From the NCBI GenBank assembly GCA_008015235.1, contig SSFF01000005.1, positions 1 to 64,000 of the forward strand: a DNA stretch of 64,000 bases, in the 5' to 3' direction. Below are positions 37,636 through 47,277 of this stretch, piece by piece. Each line of letters begins with the position of its first letter. The stretch's first letter is position 1. This DNA is from Rhodoferax sp. (GTDB lineage Bacteria > Pseudomonadota > Gammaproteobacteria > Burkholderiales > Burkholderiaceae_C). The translations under genes and the position numbers were made by a program. The notes under the pieces are model-generated. The model had not been told where the DNA came from. It was given only the letters and a program-made list of their open reading frames with translations, and made no database searches.

Positions 37636-37658
37636 ATCAGCAATTGCTTTGTTTGCAA
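37631..37658 (-). promoter_or_regulatory. Candidate promoter of the dcw operon
   Basis: TTGCAA (37658-37653) and TAAAGT (37636-37631) are 16 bases apart and each match sigma-70 boxes at four of six positions. The first MraZ box overlaps the -10, as expected for autorepression. The wider gap 37551-37864 holds this promoter, the operator, three scattered AAGGAYTTA words (37691, 37745, 37779) and the hslU terminator, and no gene. Confidence 0.5.
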
Positions 37659-37805
37659 TCGGGTCTGTTGCAAATTTTTTCAATGAAATCAAGGACTTAC
37701 GCGTATTTCTGCATGCAAACACGAGGGAAAAATCGTTGTAAATGAAGGACTTAGAACGGGTAATGAATGTGATACCTGAAGGATTTAAGCCAGGATAAAA
37801 TCGAA

Positions 37806-37842
37806 TAAAAAAATCGCTGCCAACACAAGGCCGGCAGCGATT
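37806..37842 (-). terminator. Terminator of the hslVU operon
   Basis: On the minus strand, a perfect 10-bp stem (AATCGCTGCC / GGCAGCGATT) with an 11-base loop is followed by seven T residues. It lies 22 bases after the hslU stop. Confidence 0.92.
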
Positions 37843-37864
37843 GGCGCAGGGATTGACGGTGCCG

Positions 37865-39199
37865 CTACAGGATGTAGCGCGACAAATCCTCGTTGAGACT
37901 CAGCTCTCCCAGTTTTTCGTTCACGTAGGCAGCGTCGATACGGACCGTCTGCCCCTGCAGCGCCACCGCATCGAAGCTGACTTCATCAAGCAGTCGCTCC
38001 ATGACCGTGGCCAGGCGACGGGCACCGATGTTCTCGGTGCGCTCATTGACCTCGAATGCAATCTGCGCCAGCCGGGTCACCCCTTCCGGGACAAACTCCA
38101 GCGCGACGTTTTCGGTGGCCAGCAAAGCCTGGTACTGGCGCACCAGCGAGGCCTGGGTCTGGTTCAGGATGGCTTCGAAGTCCGCCACAGACAGACTTTG
38201 CAGCTCGACCCGGATCGGAAAACGCCCTTGTAATTCGGGAATCAGGTCACTGGGCTTGCTGAGGTGAAAGGCGCCCGAGGCCACAAAAAGAATGTGGTCG
38301 GTCTTGACCATGCCGTACTTGGTGTTCACGGTGGTGCCCTCCACCAGGGGCAGCAGGTCACGCTGTACGCCCTGGCGCGACACCTCGCCCGAGGCCGACC
38401 CTTCACTGCGCGAAGTCACCTTGTCGATCTCGTCAATGAAGACGATGCCGTTTTGCTCCAGCGAGGCCAGTGCCTGGGTCTTGATGTCTTCTTCATTGAC
38501 CAGCTTCGCGGCTTCTTCGTCCGCCAGCAGCTTCAACGCCTCGGCAATACGCAGCTTGCGGGTCTGGCGCTTGCCCTGCCCCATCTGGCCGAACAAGCCG
38601 CGCAGTTGCTCGGTCATGTCTTCCATGCCCGGCGGGCCCATGACTTCCAGTTGTGGCGCCGCCTGGGCCACGTCAATCTCGATTTCGCGGTCGTCCAGCT
38701 GGCCTTCGCGCAATTTCTTGCGGAAGGTCTGACGAGCCGTGCTCTCGGGCTGTTCGCCGCTGGCAAAACCGAAGTCACTGCGGGCAGGCGGGATCAGGAC
38801 ATCGAGAATCCGGTCCTCGGCCAGATCCAGTGCACGGCTGCGTACAGCCTCTTTGGCCGCATTGCGGGTCTGCTTGACCGCAATATCGGCCAGATCGCGG
38901 ATGATGGTGTCCACGTCCTTGCCGACGTAACCCACCTCGGTGAACTTGGTGGCCTCGACCTTGATGAAAGGGGCATCGGCCAGGCGCGCCAGGCGGCGTG
39001 CAATCTCGGTCTTACCGACCCCCGTGGGGCCGATCATCAAGATGTTCTTGGGGGTGATCTCTGTACGCAGTTCGGCAGCGACCTGCTGGCGCCGCCAGCG
39101 GTTGCGCAGGGCAATGGCCACCGCACGCTTGGCGGCGTTCTGGCCCACGATGTGCCGGTCCAGTTCGGCCACGATTTGCTGGGGTGTCAAAGCGGCCAT
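37865..39199 (-). CDS. hslU: ATP-dependent protease ATPase subunit HslU
   Basis: The AAA+ unfoldase of the HslUV (ClpYQ) protease. The protein has 444 residues, with [21 protein letters not shown], Walker [11 protein letters not shown], Walker [13 protein letters not shown], sensor and pore-loop GYVGKDV, and the C-terminal tail [10 protein letters not shown] that docks into HslV. ATG 39199 comes four bases after hslV, so they are translated together. Confidence 0.98.
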   Translation of the reverse strand: MAALTPQQIVAELDRHIVGQNAAKRAVAIALRNRWRRQQVAAELRTEITPKNILMIGPTGVGKTEIARRLARLADAPFIKVEATKFTEVGYVGKDVDTIIRDLADIAVKQTRNAAKEAVRSRALDLAEDRILDVLIPPARSDFGFASGEQPESTARQTFRKKLREGQLDDREIEIDVAQAAPQLEVMGPPGMEDMTEQLRGLFGQMGQGKRQTRKLRIAEALKLLADEEAAKLVNEEDIKTQALASLEQNGIVFIDEIDKVTSRSEGSASGEVSRQGVQRDLLPLVEGTTVNTKYGMVKTDHILFVASGAFHLSKPSDLIPELQGRFPIRVELQSLSVADFEAILNQTQASLVRQYQALLATENVALEFVPEGVTRLAQIAFEVNERTENIGARRLATVMERLLDEVSFDAVALQGQTVRIDAAYVNEKLGELSLNEDLSRYIL

Positions 39200-39203
39200 G
39201 GTG

Positions 39204-39749
39204 TCAGAGGCTTTCGATGGTGTGGTTCATGTTGGTGTAGATGCACAACTCCCCGGCAATTTCCAGTGAGCGCTTGACGATGTCGGCCGGGGCCATGTCG
39301 GTGTGCTGCAGCAACGCCAAGGCCGCCGACTGGGCATAGGCCCCGCCGGAGCCGATCGCAACGATGCCGTTTTCTGGCTCCAGCACATCGCCGTTGCCGG
39401 TGATGATCAAGGAGCATTCCTTGTCAGCCACGGCCAGCATGGCCTCCAGGCGGCGCAGCACCCTGTCGGTTCGCCAGTCCTTGGTCAGTTCGATGGCTGC
39501 ACGTGCCAGGTGACCCTGGTGCTTTTCGAGCTTGGCCTCAAAGCGCTCGAACAGGGTGAAGGCATCGGCCGTGGCACCGGCAAAACCCGCCAACACCTTG
39601 CCGTGGTAGAGCTTGCGCACCTTACGCGCCGTACCCTTGACCACGATGTTGCCCAGTGTGACCTGGCCATCGCCGCCAATGGCCACACTGGCGTGCTCCC
39701 CCGTGCCGCGGCGCACGCAAACGATGGTGGTTCCGTGAAACTGTTCCAT
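39204..39749 (-). CDS. hslV: ATP-dependent protease peptidase subunit HslV
   Basis: The proteasome-like threonine peptidase that degrades misfolded and regulatory proteins with HslU. The protein has 181 residues. The short propeptide MEQFHG precedes the catalytic N-terminal threonine in [24 protein letters not shown] and the [13 protein letters not shown] region are typical. Starts at ATG 39749. I did not find a clear sigma-32 promoter in the 43 bases before it. Confidence 0.98.
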   Translation of the reverse strand: MEQFHGTTIVCVRRGTGEHASVAIGGDGQVTLGNIVVKGTARKVRKLYHGKVLAGFAGATADAFTLFERFEAKLEKHQGHLARAAIELTKDWRTDRVLRRLEAMLAVADKECSLIITGNGDVLEPENGIVAIGSGGAYAQSAALALLQHTDMAPADIVKRSLEIAGELCIYTNMNHTIESL

Positions 39750-39792
39750 AGAAATCCGATAAAGACAGGAAGTGCGGCACTTGCGGCCGCGC

Positions 39793-41499
39793 TCAGAGGT
39801 TGCGAGGTGTCACGCGGGCGTGCTCGTTGATCCCGATCACATTGAAGAAGGCGGCCACAAGCCGGTTGACGTCGACGAATTGAATGGAACATCCACTGGG
39901 CTGCTGCATTGCAACCCAGTTCAGGATGCTTCCCGCAGCCGCAAAGTCAACACGCAGCAATGCCGCACAGGACACCACCACATTGCTGCCCTCTTTCGCA
40001 GCCATTCCCGCTGCAGCCAAGGCGGCGCTGGCGTCACCCGCCAGCACCCCACGCAAGGAAACATCGGGCGGTGGAGCAGCCTCCATGCGCATTGGCACCG
40101 TATTTAACGGCGCGGTGCCGGTTGCGTCAGCCACTGCAGCGGATGAGGGTAACTCCAGTTCGCTGTATTGGCAGGCGGCAGGCATCCAGGGCGGCGGAGC
40201 CGCTTCGTAGGTCACGCAATAGTCCAACGCTGCCATCTCAAAATCGTCAATGCGCTGCATCACGCGCAGTGCATCCAGGCGCAAAACCCAGTGGGCATGG
40301 GGAACGTTGCGATCGGACGAAGGCGTCAAGGCACGCAGCACCGAGGCGACGGTCGATGCCCCGCGAAACTCGACCGCCACCGGCTCCGCACACAAACTTC
40401 CAAACAGACCCGCCAACAATGGCAAGGCGTCTTCCTGGACACCTTCGAAAGCGCTCCAATCGAGCTTCCAAGGCATGGGGTTGGTCGACAGGATGTCGCG
40501 CAACTGCTCCATGGACAGTCTGTCCAGCTGGGCCGGGCAGCGCCATAACACGTCAGGCCCATGCGCCAGCAATGCCGCGTCCGGGACCATTTCCGGCACA
40601 GCCTCTGCAACCGTCACTTCGCGGTAGTCAAGCCACTTCGGCGCAAGCGCGGGAAAGCGCCAGGAAAACTCCATCACGGCCTGGTCAAAGCCGCTGCGAT
40701 TTCCCGTGGCACGGTAAAGATCCAGCAAAGCAGCCAGCCAGGACATGGCCACCTCAGCGACACCAGGCTCCGAGCGCATGGCCTGCAACAGCACGGCCTC
40801 CGCCCCTGCGTCATCGGAGTTCGCGAACCGGATTGCCGCCTCCTCCAGCTCGGGGTCGGTGGTCATATCCTGCGCATTCGCAAAGAGCTGGCTGGTGGAA
40901 AAACCCACTTCGACATGCTGAGCAACCACCGTCTGCGCGGGACGAGGTGCAGTGGGCAAGGCCCCCAATCCGGTCGCGGCCTGTGTGGCGGCAAACTCCG
41001 CAGCCGGAGCACTGTCGCTCTGGGGCTCGGTCGATGCGAAATTCGTGGATGCAGCAGGTGCGGTTGGGGCAGAAGACGCTGGCGCACTGGACTGTGCGTC
41101 AGGCGCCGCAGGCGGCTCCCCGGGCCCCGCCGAAACGCCTTCGCCCTTGCTTTTCCACCACTGCTTGGACATCTGCGCCTCGATCTCGTCGATCTTCTTG
41201 AGCGTCAATGCCCGCGCGTCCGGGTCGGTCACGGTACTGGTCTGGAAAGCCGAAGGACGGACTTGGGCCACCTCCCCGTTGGCGGCACTCTTGCGCAACT
41301 TGCGCAGTTGGTCGAATTCGCGCTTGCGCACGAAGTCATTCTGGCGCTTGCGTTCGATGGCTGCCTTGAGTGCACCTCGGTCATAGCCGCTGTGCAGGGT
41401 GGAGTCGGCATTGTCCAGTTCCGACCAATCCTTGGTCGGATTGCGCACGAACAGCGCCACCTTGGACAATAGATTGGGGCGATCGTCTTTGGTGGCCAT
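39793..41499 (-). CDS. STAS-domain protein of unknown role
   Basis: A soluble protein of 568 residues. The N-terminus (1-100) is basic and helical. An Ala/Pro/Ser-rich linker (about 120-190) and a helical middle of TPR-like character (about 205-265) follow. The C-terminal 90 residues look like a STAS domain ([25 protein letters not shown] and [19 protein letters not shown]), as in anti-sigma antagonists and MlaB. This gene sits between dksA and hslVU in Comamonadaceae. No partner kinase is nearby, so the pathway is unknown. Starts at ATG 41499. Confidence 0.8.
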   Translation of the reverse strand: MATKDDRPNLLSKVALFVRNPTKDWSELDNADSTLHSGYDRGALKAAIERKRQNDFVRKREFDQLRKLRKSAANGEVAQVRPSAFQTSTVTDPDARALTLKKIDEIEAQMSKQWWKSKGEGVSAGPGEPPAAPDAQSSAPASSAPTAPAASTNFASTEPQSDSAPAAEFAATQAATGLGALPTAPRPAQTVVAQHVEVGFSTSQLFANAQDMTTDPELEEAAIRFANSDDAGAEAVLLQAMRSEPGVAEVAMSWLAALLDLYRATGNRSGFDQAVMEFSWRFPALAPKWLDYREVTVAEAVPEMVPDAALLAHGPDVLWRCPAQLDRLSMEQLRDILSTNPMPWKLDWSAFEGVQEDALPLLAGLFGSLCAEPVAVEFRGASTVASVLRALTPSSDRNVPHAHWVLRLDALRVMQRIDDFEMAALDYCVTYEAAPPPWMPAACQYSELELPSSAAVADATGTAPLNTVPMRMEAAPPPDVSLRGVLAGDASAALAAAGMAAKEGSNVVVSCAALLRVDFAAAGSILNWVAMQQPSGCSIQFVDVNRLVAAFFNVIGINEHARVTPRNL

Positions 41500-41550
41500 A
41501 CGGGCTACTGTATCTCAGGACTTGGGATCACATCAAATCCCCCCAAGTTT

Positions 41551-42819
41551 TCAGTCACCGTACATCTTCTGCTTGAGTTCACGGCGCTGCTGCGCTTCCA
41601 GCGACAGGGTTGCCGTGGGGCGCGCCAGCAAGCGACCTACGCCAATGGGCTCACCGGTTTCGTCGCAGTAGCCGTAGTCGCCGGCGTCGATGCGGGCGAT
41701 GGACATCTCAATCTTCTTGAGCAGCTTGCGCTCGCGGTCACGGGTGCGCAGTTCGAGTGCGTGCTCTTCCTCGATGGTGGCGCGGTCCGCCGGATCGGGA
41801 ACGATGGACGTGTCTTCACGCAGGTGCTCGGTGGTCTCACCGGCATTGTTCAGGATGCCTTGTTTGAGCTCGACCAGACGGTGGCGGAAAGCGGCCAGCT
41901 GGGCATCGTTCATGTACTCGGAATCCGGCATCGCCATCAATTCGGCATCCGTGAGTTTTTCCGGAGACGTGTTCTTCCAGTTGTTCGCGAGTTTGGGGTC
42001 TTTTTTGATCGAAGCAGAAGAAGCGGGGGCAATCACGGGAGATTCTTTGAAAGGTGTAAAACTGGCCTTCGGTGCGGTCGATGCCACCGACTGTGCCATG
42101 GAGGGAACGGTGACTTGCGCCAAGCGCGAAGAAGGGCGTGGACTCTTGGCGGGGGCCACGGGTGCAGGCGCAGCGACCACCGGTGCCACGGGAGCTTTGG
42201 CAGCGGCCTTGGGGGCCGGGCTGACGGCGGGCGCGATTGTAGCAGTGGGCTTGGCAGCGGCCTTGGGGGCCACAGGCTTGGACTTGACCGGCGCCGGTGT
42301 CGACTTGACTGCGGGCTTGGCTGGTGTTTTGGCGATGGGCTTGGCCACCGGTTTGGCAGCAGCCTTGGTCACAGGGGCTTTGGCTGCCGTTTTTTTGGCG
42401 GCACTGGTCTTGTGCGTAGCGGCTTTGGCCACTGGCTTGGCAGGTTTTGCCGATTTGGCGGTTACAGCGACTTTGGCCGCTACCGTGGTTTTTTTGGCGA
42501 CAACCTTGGCGGCTGGTTTGGCCACTGGCTTTGCGGCAGCTTTGGCAGCCACTTTGACCGGAGCCGCCTTGGCGACGGTTTTGGCAGCAGGTTTGGCGGC
42601 TTTTGCAGGCACTGCGGCCTTGCTCCCCGCTTTTTTGGACGCTGCTTCGGACTTTGTCTTCACGTCTTGTCTCCTGGCCGATGGGCCTGTGCCGCTGTCC
42701 TGCGCCGCTTTCGGCACCGCAGTGGCTTTGTTTTTGGATGTGGACCGATTCGATTCGGCGGGCGAGTGTACAGGCTTCCCCTTGGGGAATCCCATCAGTT
42801 GCAAAAGCGAGACAATCAT
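41551..42819 (-). CDS. dksA: DksA with a long histone H1-like N-terminal extension and no zinc finger
   Basis: DksA binds in the RNA polymerase secondary channel and works with ppGpp. The last 150 residues are DksA: coiled coil with the tip DPADRA, then ELRTRDRERKLLKKIEMSI and the globular YGYC...ARPTATL part. The four zinc cysteines of E. coli DksA read Cys, Thr, Ser and Ala here, so no zinc can be bound, as in DksA2-type proteins. The first 270 residues are a Lys/Ala/Pro/Val-rich chain (AAKPVAK-like repeats, about 50-240), like the tail of histone H1. Codon pattern is continuous, so the extension is probably translated from ATG 42819. An internal start, for example at MAQSVAS near residue 245, is possible. 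Confidence 0.9.
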   Translation of the reverse strand: MIVSLLQLMGFPKGKPVHSPAESNRSTSKNKATAVPKAAQDSGTGPSARRQDVKTKSEAASKKAGSKAAVPAKAAKPAAKTVAKAAPVKVAAKAAAKPVAKPAAKVVAKKTTVAAKVAVTAKSAKPAKPVAKAATHKTSAAKKTAAKAPVTKAAAKPVAKPIAKTPAKPAVKSTPAPVKSKPVAPKAAAKPTATIAPAVSPAPKAAAKAPVAPVVAAPAPVAPAKSPRPSSRLAQVTVPSMAQSVASTAPKASFTPFKESPVIAPASSASIKKDPKLANNWKNTSPEKLTDAELMAMPDSEYMNDAQLAAFRHRLVELKQGILNNAGETTEHLREDTSIVPDPADRATIEEEHALELRTRDRERKLLKKIEMSIARIDAGDYGYCDETGEPIGVGRLLARPTATLSLEAQQRRELKQKMYGD

Positions 42820-42901
42820 TTCACTCCCATTTCACGCGCCACAAGCGCCTACCCTATTGCACTTGGCCTACAGCAGGTTGACAGGTCCTGCAGGCCTCTT
42901 T

Positions 42902-43990
42902 TTATACCAGTGACTGTTCCAGCCCCTGCACCAGGATGTCCCGGGGCAGATCGATGCCGATGAACACCATCTTGCTCATGCGCTGCTCGTCGGGGCCCCA
43001 GGCCGGGCCCAAGTCCGAGCCCATGAGCTGGTGCACGCCCTGGAAAATCACCTTCTTCTCGGTGCCCTTCATATAGAGCACGCCCTTGTAGCGCAGCATG
43101 CGCGGGCCATAGATGTTGACGATGGCACCCAGGAAGTCTTCGAGCTTGGCCGGATCGAACGCGCGCTCGGAACGGAACACGAAGCTCTTGACGTCGTCAT
43201 CGTGGTGATGGTGGTGCCCATGGCCCGGGTGATTGCAATGCGCGCCGTGTTCATGGTCGTGCCCTTCATGGCCATGGTCGTGACCACAATCCCCGTGGTC
43301 ATGGTCACTATGGCTGTGCGCGTGCGCAGCTTCGGGCTGCAGGAAGTCCGGGTCGATGTCGAGCTTGGCATTGAGGTTGAAGCCGCGCAAGTCGAGCACA
43401 TCGGTCAGCGCCACCTCGCCAAAATGCGCCACCTGCTGCGGTGCGCGCGGGTTCATGTGCTTGAGGCGGTGTTGCAAGTCGGCCAGGGCGTCGGGCGACA
43501 CCAGGTCGGCCTTGCTGATGAACAGGTGGTCGGCAAAGCCGATCTGGCGGCGCGCTTCCTGGCGCTCGTCGAGCTGCTGCGGGGCGTGCTTGGCGTCGAC
43601 CAGGGTCAGCACGGCATCTAGCAGGTAGCTCTCGGCGACCTCGTCGTCCATGAAAAAGGTCTGGATCACCGGGCCCGGGTCGGCCAGGCCGGTGGTCTCA
43701 ATCACCACGCGCTCGAACTCGAGCAGGCCCTTGCGCTTCTTGGCCGCCAGCAACTGCAAGGTGGCACGCAGGTCGTCGCGGATGGTGCAGCAGATGCAGC
43801 CATTGCTCATCTGGATGATCTGCTCATTGGTGTCGGACACCAGGATCTCGTTGTCGATGTTTTCTTCACCGAACTCGTTCTCGATGACTGCGATCTTCTG
43901 ACCGTGGGCTTCACTGAGCACGCGTTTGAGCAGCGTCGTTTTACCGGAACCCAGGAAACCGGTCAGGATGGTGGCGGGAATGAGACTCAT
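42902..43990 (-). CDS. CobW/COG0523-family GTP-binding metallochaperone
   Basis: A G3E GTPase of 362 residues thought to deliver metal, often zinc, to client proteins. It shows Walker A GFLGSGKTTLLKR, the metal motif GCICC, the ETTGLADPGP switch region and NKXD-like SKADLV. A His/Asp-rich loop near residues 240-285 (with runs such as HGHHHHHDDD) could buffer zinc. ATG 43990 is the conserved start; the frame opens further upstream. It lies 82 bases upstream of a zinc-less dksA. No Zur-like operator is visible. Confidence 0.92.
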   Translation of the reverse strand: MSLIPATILTGFLGSGKTTLLKRVLSEAHGQKIAVIENEFGEENIDNEILVSDTNEQIIQMSNGCICCTIRDDLRATLQLLAAKKRKGLLEFERVVIETTGLADPGPVIQTFFMDDEVAESYLLDAVLTLVDAKHAPQQLDERQEARRQIGFADHLFISKADLVSPDALADLQHRLKHMNPRAPQQVAHFGEVALTDVLDLRGFNLNAKLDIDPDFLQPEAAHAHSHSDHDHGDCGHDHGHEGHDHEHGAHCNHPGHGHHHHHDDDVKSFVFRSERAFDPAKLEDFLGAIVNIYGPRMLRYKGVLYMKGTEKKVIFQGVHQLMGSDLGPAWGPDEQRMSKMVFIGIDLPRDILVQGLEQSLV

Positions 43991-44065
43991 GGCGCGGAAC
44001 CCAAAAACGAAGCAATTGGGGAGTGTAGCGGCCAAATCAAGCCCCACCGGCTCCCCAGGCGCCCC

Positions 44066-45247
44066 TTATTTCCGCATGACGACCAGACCCTTGAGGTACT
44101 CACCTTCCGGGAAAGCCACGGTCATCGGGTGGTCTGGGGCACCGCCCATGCGCTCGACGATGTAAGCGTCCACTTGCGCATCACAGCCCGCCGATGCAAC
44201 GATCTTGTGAAACAGGTCGCCGCTGATACCGCCCGAACAGGAATAGGTGAAGAGCACACCGCCGGGTTCCAGCAGCTTGAAAGCCAGGCGGTTGATGTCC
44301 TTGTAGGCGCGCGCCGCCCGTTCGGCATGGGCCACGGTGGGGGCGAACTTCGGGGGATCGAGCACGATGGCGTCGAAGGTGCGGCCCTCGGCACCAAAGC
44401 GGCGCAGGCTGGCATTGACGTCGGCATCCAGAAAATCGGCACGGGCGGCGTCAAAGCCGTTCAGCGCCACATTGGCCCGGGCTTTTTCGATCGCCGGGCC
44501 ACTGGAGTCAATCGAGGTGACATGGGCCGCACCGCCAGACAGGGCCGCCACGGTAAATCCTCCCGTGTAGCAGTAGCAGTTGAGCGCGCGCTGGAACTGC
44601 AGGCGTTGGGCGTACTGGGAAAACTTATGGCGGCTGTCGCGCTGGTCGAGGTAGAAGCCGGTCTTGTGGCCTTCGGCGATGTTCAGTGCCAGCTTCCACT
44701 GGTGCTCACGCAGTTCCAGCTCCACCGGCCCGTCGCCGCGCAGCCAGCCGGTGGCCTCGGGCAGGCCTTCGAGCGTGCGGCTGCTGGCGTCGGAGCGTTC
44801 GTACAGCCGGGTCAATCCCGTTTCCGCCAGCAAGGCGTCGGCAATCACATCCTTCCAACGCTCGACACCGGCCGAGGTGAACTGCGCCACCAGGGTGTCG
44901 CCATAGCGGTCCACAATCAGGCCGGGCAGGCCGTCGGACTCACCGTGAACCAGGCGCATGCCGTCGCTTTGGATGTCAAATCGGCTTCTGACCCGCACAG
45001 AACGTGCAACAGCTGCTACAAAAAAAGGAGCTTCTATGCGCTGCTTCTCGTCAAAACTCCAGGCCCGGGCGCGGATCTTGGACTCGGGGCTGAACGCCGC
45101 CCAGGCCAGGAACTGCCCAGCGGCCGACTCCACCCGCACCGTCTCCCCCTTGTCGCCACCGCCCTTGGCGATGGCCGATTCAAAGATCCAGGGGTGGTGA
45201 CGCAGCAAGGACTTCTCCTTGCCATCGCGCAGGCGGATGGTTTTCAT
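44066..45247 (-). CDS. rlmI: 23S rRNA m5C methyltransferase, RlmI family
   Basis: A class I SAM-dependent rRNA cytosine methyltransferase of 393 residues. An N-terminal PUA domain (1-75, MKTIRLRDGKEKSLLRHHPWIFESA) is followed by an EEHEP-like middle domain and the Rossmann domain. The latter has LNCYCYTGGFTVAALSGGA and the catalytic DPPKFAPT; TYSCSGG carries a further cysteine. ATG 45247 is chosen; the longer frame overlaps the upstream gene. A dispersed repeat copy encodes EAPFFVAAVARSV. Confidence 0.93.
   Translation of the reverse strand: MKTIRLRDGKEKSLLRHHPWIFESAIAKGGGDKGETVRVESAAGQFLAWAAFSPESKIRARAWSFDEKQRIEAPFFVAAVARSVRVRSRFDIQSDGMRLVHGESDGLPGLIVDRYGDTLVAQFTSAGVERWKDVIADALLAETGLTRLYERSDASSRTLEGLPEATGWLRGDGPVELELREHQWKLALNIAEGHKTGFYLDQRDSRHKFSQYAQRLQFQRALNCYCYTGGFTVAALSGGAAHVTSIDSSGPAIEKARANVALNGFDAARADFLDADVNASLRRFGAEGRTFDAIVLDPPKFAPTVAHAERAARAYKDINRLAFKLLEPGGVLFTYSCSGGISGDLFHKIVASAGCDAQVDAYIVERMGGAPDHPMTVAFPEGEYLKGLVVMRK
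45015..45071 (+). repeat. Dispersed repeat copy 8, antisense inside rlmI
   Basis: Starts GCTACAAAAAAAGGAGCTTC with AGCT at 15-18; GCGC is displaced by one base and the second half is diverged, ending CAGGCCCGGGC. Translated in the antisense frame GTA GCA. The most diverged in-gene copy. Confidence 0.6.
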
Positions 45248-45272
45248 GGGGGCGCAGGGTGGAGAAACGGAA

Positions 45273-45587
45273 TCAGTAAGTAACGGCCATGGCAGGCACG
45301 TCAATGCGGATCGACGGCTTGCCCAGCATGACAGACACGGCGCGCGCGAAGTCGTGCGACCACACCGGGTCCGCATACAGCGAGGGGTCGGCCGATTCGG
45401 CCACGCGCAGCACCTTGTCGGCCGATAGCACCTTGCCGCTGGCGCGCAGGGGTTCGCAGTCCAGCGCCACGAACTGGCCGTCGAGCCAGTTGCGGGCCTC
45501 TTCACGGGTCATGGGCGTGGCTTCGTCCACGGCCAATTGGAACTCTTGCTGTTTGGGCAGGACGACGTGAATTTGCTGACGCATCAT
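45273..45587 (-). CDS. Hypothetical protein, 104 residues
   Basis: A small soluble protein from ATG 45587 (or the adjacent ATG 45584, with AAGGA upstream) to TAA 45273. The sequence has a beta-rich start (QQIHVVLPKQQEFQLAVDEA), a helical middle (TREEARNWLDGQFVALD) and an acidic tail. I do not recognise a family. It lies between xerC and rlmI on the same strand, 34 bases after xerC and 25 before rlmI. Codon use fits its neighbours. The longer frame reading through xerC is a shadow. Confidence 0.65.
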   Translation of the reverse strand: MMRQQIHVVLPKQQEFQLAVDEATPMTREEARNWLDGQFVALDCEPLRASGKVLSADKVLRVAESADPSLYADPVWSHDFARAVSVMLGKPSIRIDVPAMAVTY

Positions 45588-45621
45588 TTTTCCTTCATTG
45601 TGGTTAATCAATTCTGTGGCG

Positions 45622-46569
45622 CTATTTTCGCGCCTTTGCTCGGGGGTGGGCCGCATCGTAGGCGCGGGCCAGGTGCTGGAAGTCGAGCCGGGTGTAAACC
45701 TGGGTGGTACTGATGTTGGCGTGGCCCAGCAGTTCCTGCACGCTGCGCAGGTCGCCACTGGACTGCAACACGTGGCTGGCAAACGAGTGGCGCAGCATAT
45801 GCGGGTGCACCGGGGCCGACAGACCGGCGAGCTGGCTGCGCCGACGCAGGCGCTGCCACACCGACTGCGGTGTCAGGCGCGTGCCCCGGCGCCCGGTAAA
45901 AAGCGCGGCGCTGGCGTCCTGCTGCGAAGCATGCACCGGTGCCACCCCGGCCGGGCCGCGCAAATTCAGCCAGCGCTGCAGCGCCGCCAGGGCCGCCTTG
46001 CCCACGGGCACGATGCGCCGTTTGGAGCCTTTACCCAGCACATGGGCCAACGCACCATCGAGGTCGATCCAGCCTTGGGCCGTGCTGCTGGCGTGCACGT
46101 CCAGCCCCACCAGTTCGCCCACGCGCAGGCCGCTGCCGTAGAGCAGCTCCACCATGGCGCTGTCGCGCGCTTCGAGCCAGGGGTCGTCCCCCTCGGCCTC
46201 GAAATCGGCCAGCTGCACGGCGTCGTCCACCCCCAGCGCCTTGGGCAGGGGCTTGGGCGCCTTGGGTGCGCGCACGTTGGCCACCGGGTTGGCGGCGATC
46301 AGGCCCTCGTGCCCGGCCCAGGTGTAGAAACCGCGCCAGCCCGACAGGATGAGTGCAATGCCGCGGCCGCTGCGGCCATTTACGTGCATCTGCGCCACCC
46401 AACGGCGGATGTGGTGCGGCTGCACCTGCAGCACATCGACCCCCGCCTGCATGGCGAATGTCTGCAACTTTTCCAGGTCCAGTGTGTACAGGCTCAGGGT
46501 GCGCTCGGCCAGGCGCTTGTCCACCCGGACATGCGCCAGGTAGCGGGCGATGCAGTCGGGGGTGGACAT
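45622..46569 (-). CDS. xerC: Site-specific tyrosine recombinase XerC
   Basis: Resolves chromosome dimers at dif with XerD. The protein has 315 residues: an N-terminal SAM-like core-binding domain and a C-terminal catalytic domain. The catalytic residues are visible as Arg in GSGLRVGEL, Lys in GKGSKRR, HxxR in HPHMLRHSFASH, and His and Tyr in LGHANISTTQVYT. Its place among dapF, a DUF484 gene and xerC is the classic proteobacterial arrangement, which supports XerC rather than XerD or a phage integrase. Confidence 0.96.
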   Translation of the reverse strand: MSTPDCIARYLAHVRVDKRLAERTLSLYTLDLEKLQTFAMQAGVDVLQVQPHHIRRWVAQMHVNGRSGRGIALILSGWRGFYTWAGHEGLIAANPVANVRAPKAPKPLPKALGVDDAVQLADFEAEGDDPWLEARDSAMVELLYGSGLRVGELVGLDVHASSTAQGWIDLDGALAHVLGKGSKRRIVPVGKAALAALQRWLNLRGPAGVAPVHASQQDASAALFTGRRGTRLTPQSVWQRLRRRSQLAGLSAPVHPHMLRHSFASHVLQSSGDLRSVQELLGHANISTTQVYTRLDFQHLARAYDAAHPRAKARK

Positions 46570-46578
46570 GGTGGCGGC

Positions 46579-47277
46579 TTAGCGCATCGTGGACAGGGCG
46601 GCGCTGGCGGTCTCGCCGATGCGGGCCAGGAAATCGGTGCCCAGGTTGCTGTTGAAGCGGGTGGCATCGCTGGAGGCCAGCACCAGCATGCCAAAGGCGG
46701 CCCCGGGCGCACCCTCGCTGGGCGCGCGCAGCGGCACCAGGGCCACCGAGGCGGCCGCAGCCGGGTCCGACAACCAACCCACGGCTTCGAAGCCGGTATT
46801 CAGGCCGCAGAAAGGTTCCATCAGGCTGTTGGTAAATACCTTGGCGTCGTCGCTCACGGGCTTGGCGAAATCTTCGCCCGCGTGCTGGGCCGCCACATCC
46901 CACAGACGCAGGCCCACCTGCGGCACCGAGAACTGCATGGTCAGCTCCAGCACCAGGTGCTCGGGCAGGGACAGGCCTGCGGGCTTCACAAACAGGCTGC
47001 GCGACCAACGCAGAATCTTGTCGGACAGCAGAACGTTGTCGTTGCCGTTGCGCACCATCTCCATGATGCGGTGCTCCAGGCCCTTGATCTTTTCGCGCAG
47101 CATTTCGGCCTGGCGCTCCTGCAGGCTCACGGCGCGGTTGCCGTGCGGGCTGGTGAGCTGCACCGCCGCCAGCAGCTCGGCATGGCGCTGGAAGAAGTCG
47201 GGCGTGATGCTCAGGTAGTGGGCAATGTCGTCTTCGGTGATGGGATTGGCCAGGGCCGGGGGAGTGGTGTGTGTCAT
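46579..47277 (-). CDS. DUF484 (GAF-like) protein
   Basis: A protein of 232 residues with the DUF484 pattern: [36 protein letters not shown]-type N-terminus (about 20-60), a coiled coil (about 60-85) and a C-terminal GAF-like sensing domain. It lies between dapF and xerC as in Pseudomonas and E. coli (YigA position); its role is unknown. ATG 47277 overlaps the dapF stop (ATGA). The much longer frame upstream is a shadow of dapF. Confidence 0.92.
   Translation of the reverse strand: MTHTTPPALANPITEDDIAHYLSITPDFFQRHAELLAAVQLTSPHGNRAVSLQERQAEMLREKIKGLEHRIMEMVRNGNDNVLLSDKILRWSRSLFVKPAGLSLPEHLVLELTMQFSVPQVGLRLWDVAAQHAGEDFAKPVSDDAKVFTNSLMEPFCGLNTGFEAVGWLSDPAAAASVALVPLRAPSEGAPGAAFGMLVLASSDATRFNSNLGTDFLARIGETASAALSTMR

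Noticed and set aside
37551-37673. A 41-residue extension of MraZ
   Set aside because: It would translate the promoter and operator; MraZ proteins start at the first SpoVT-AbrB domain.
37691-37787. Three AAGGAYTTA words as iterons or an origin
   Set aside because: Irregular spacing (54 and 34 bases), no DnaA boxes or AT-rich unwinding region; probably chance or remnants.
42870-42905. Palindrome AGGTCCTGCAGGCCT followed by T residues, as a terminator
   Set aside because: The T run is on the plus strand, where no gene ends; both neighbours are on the minus strand.
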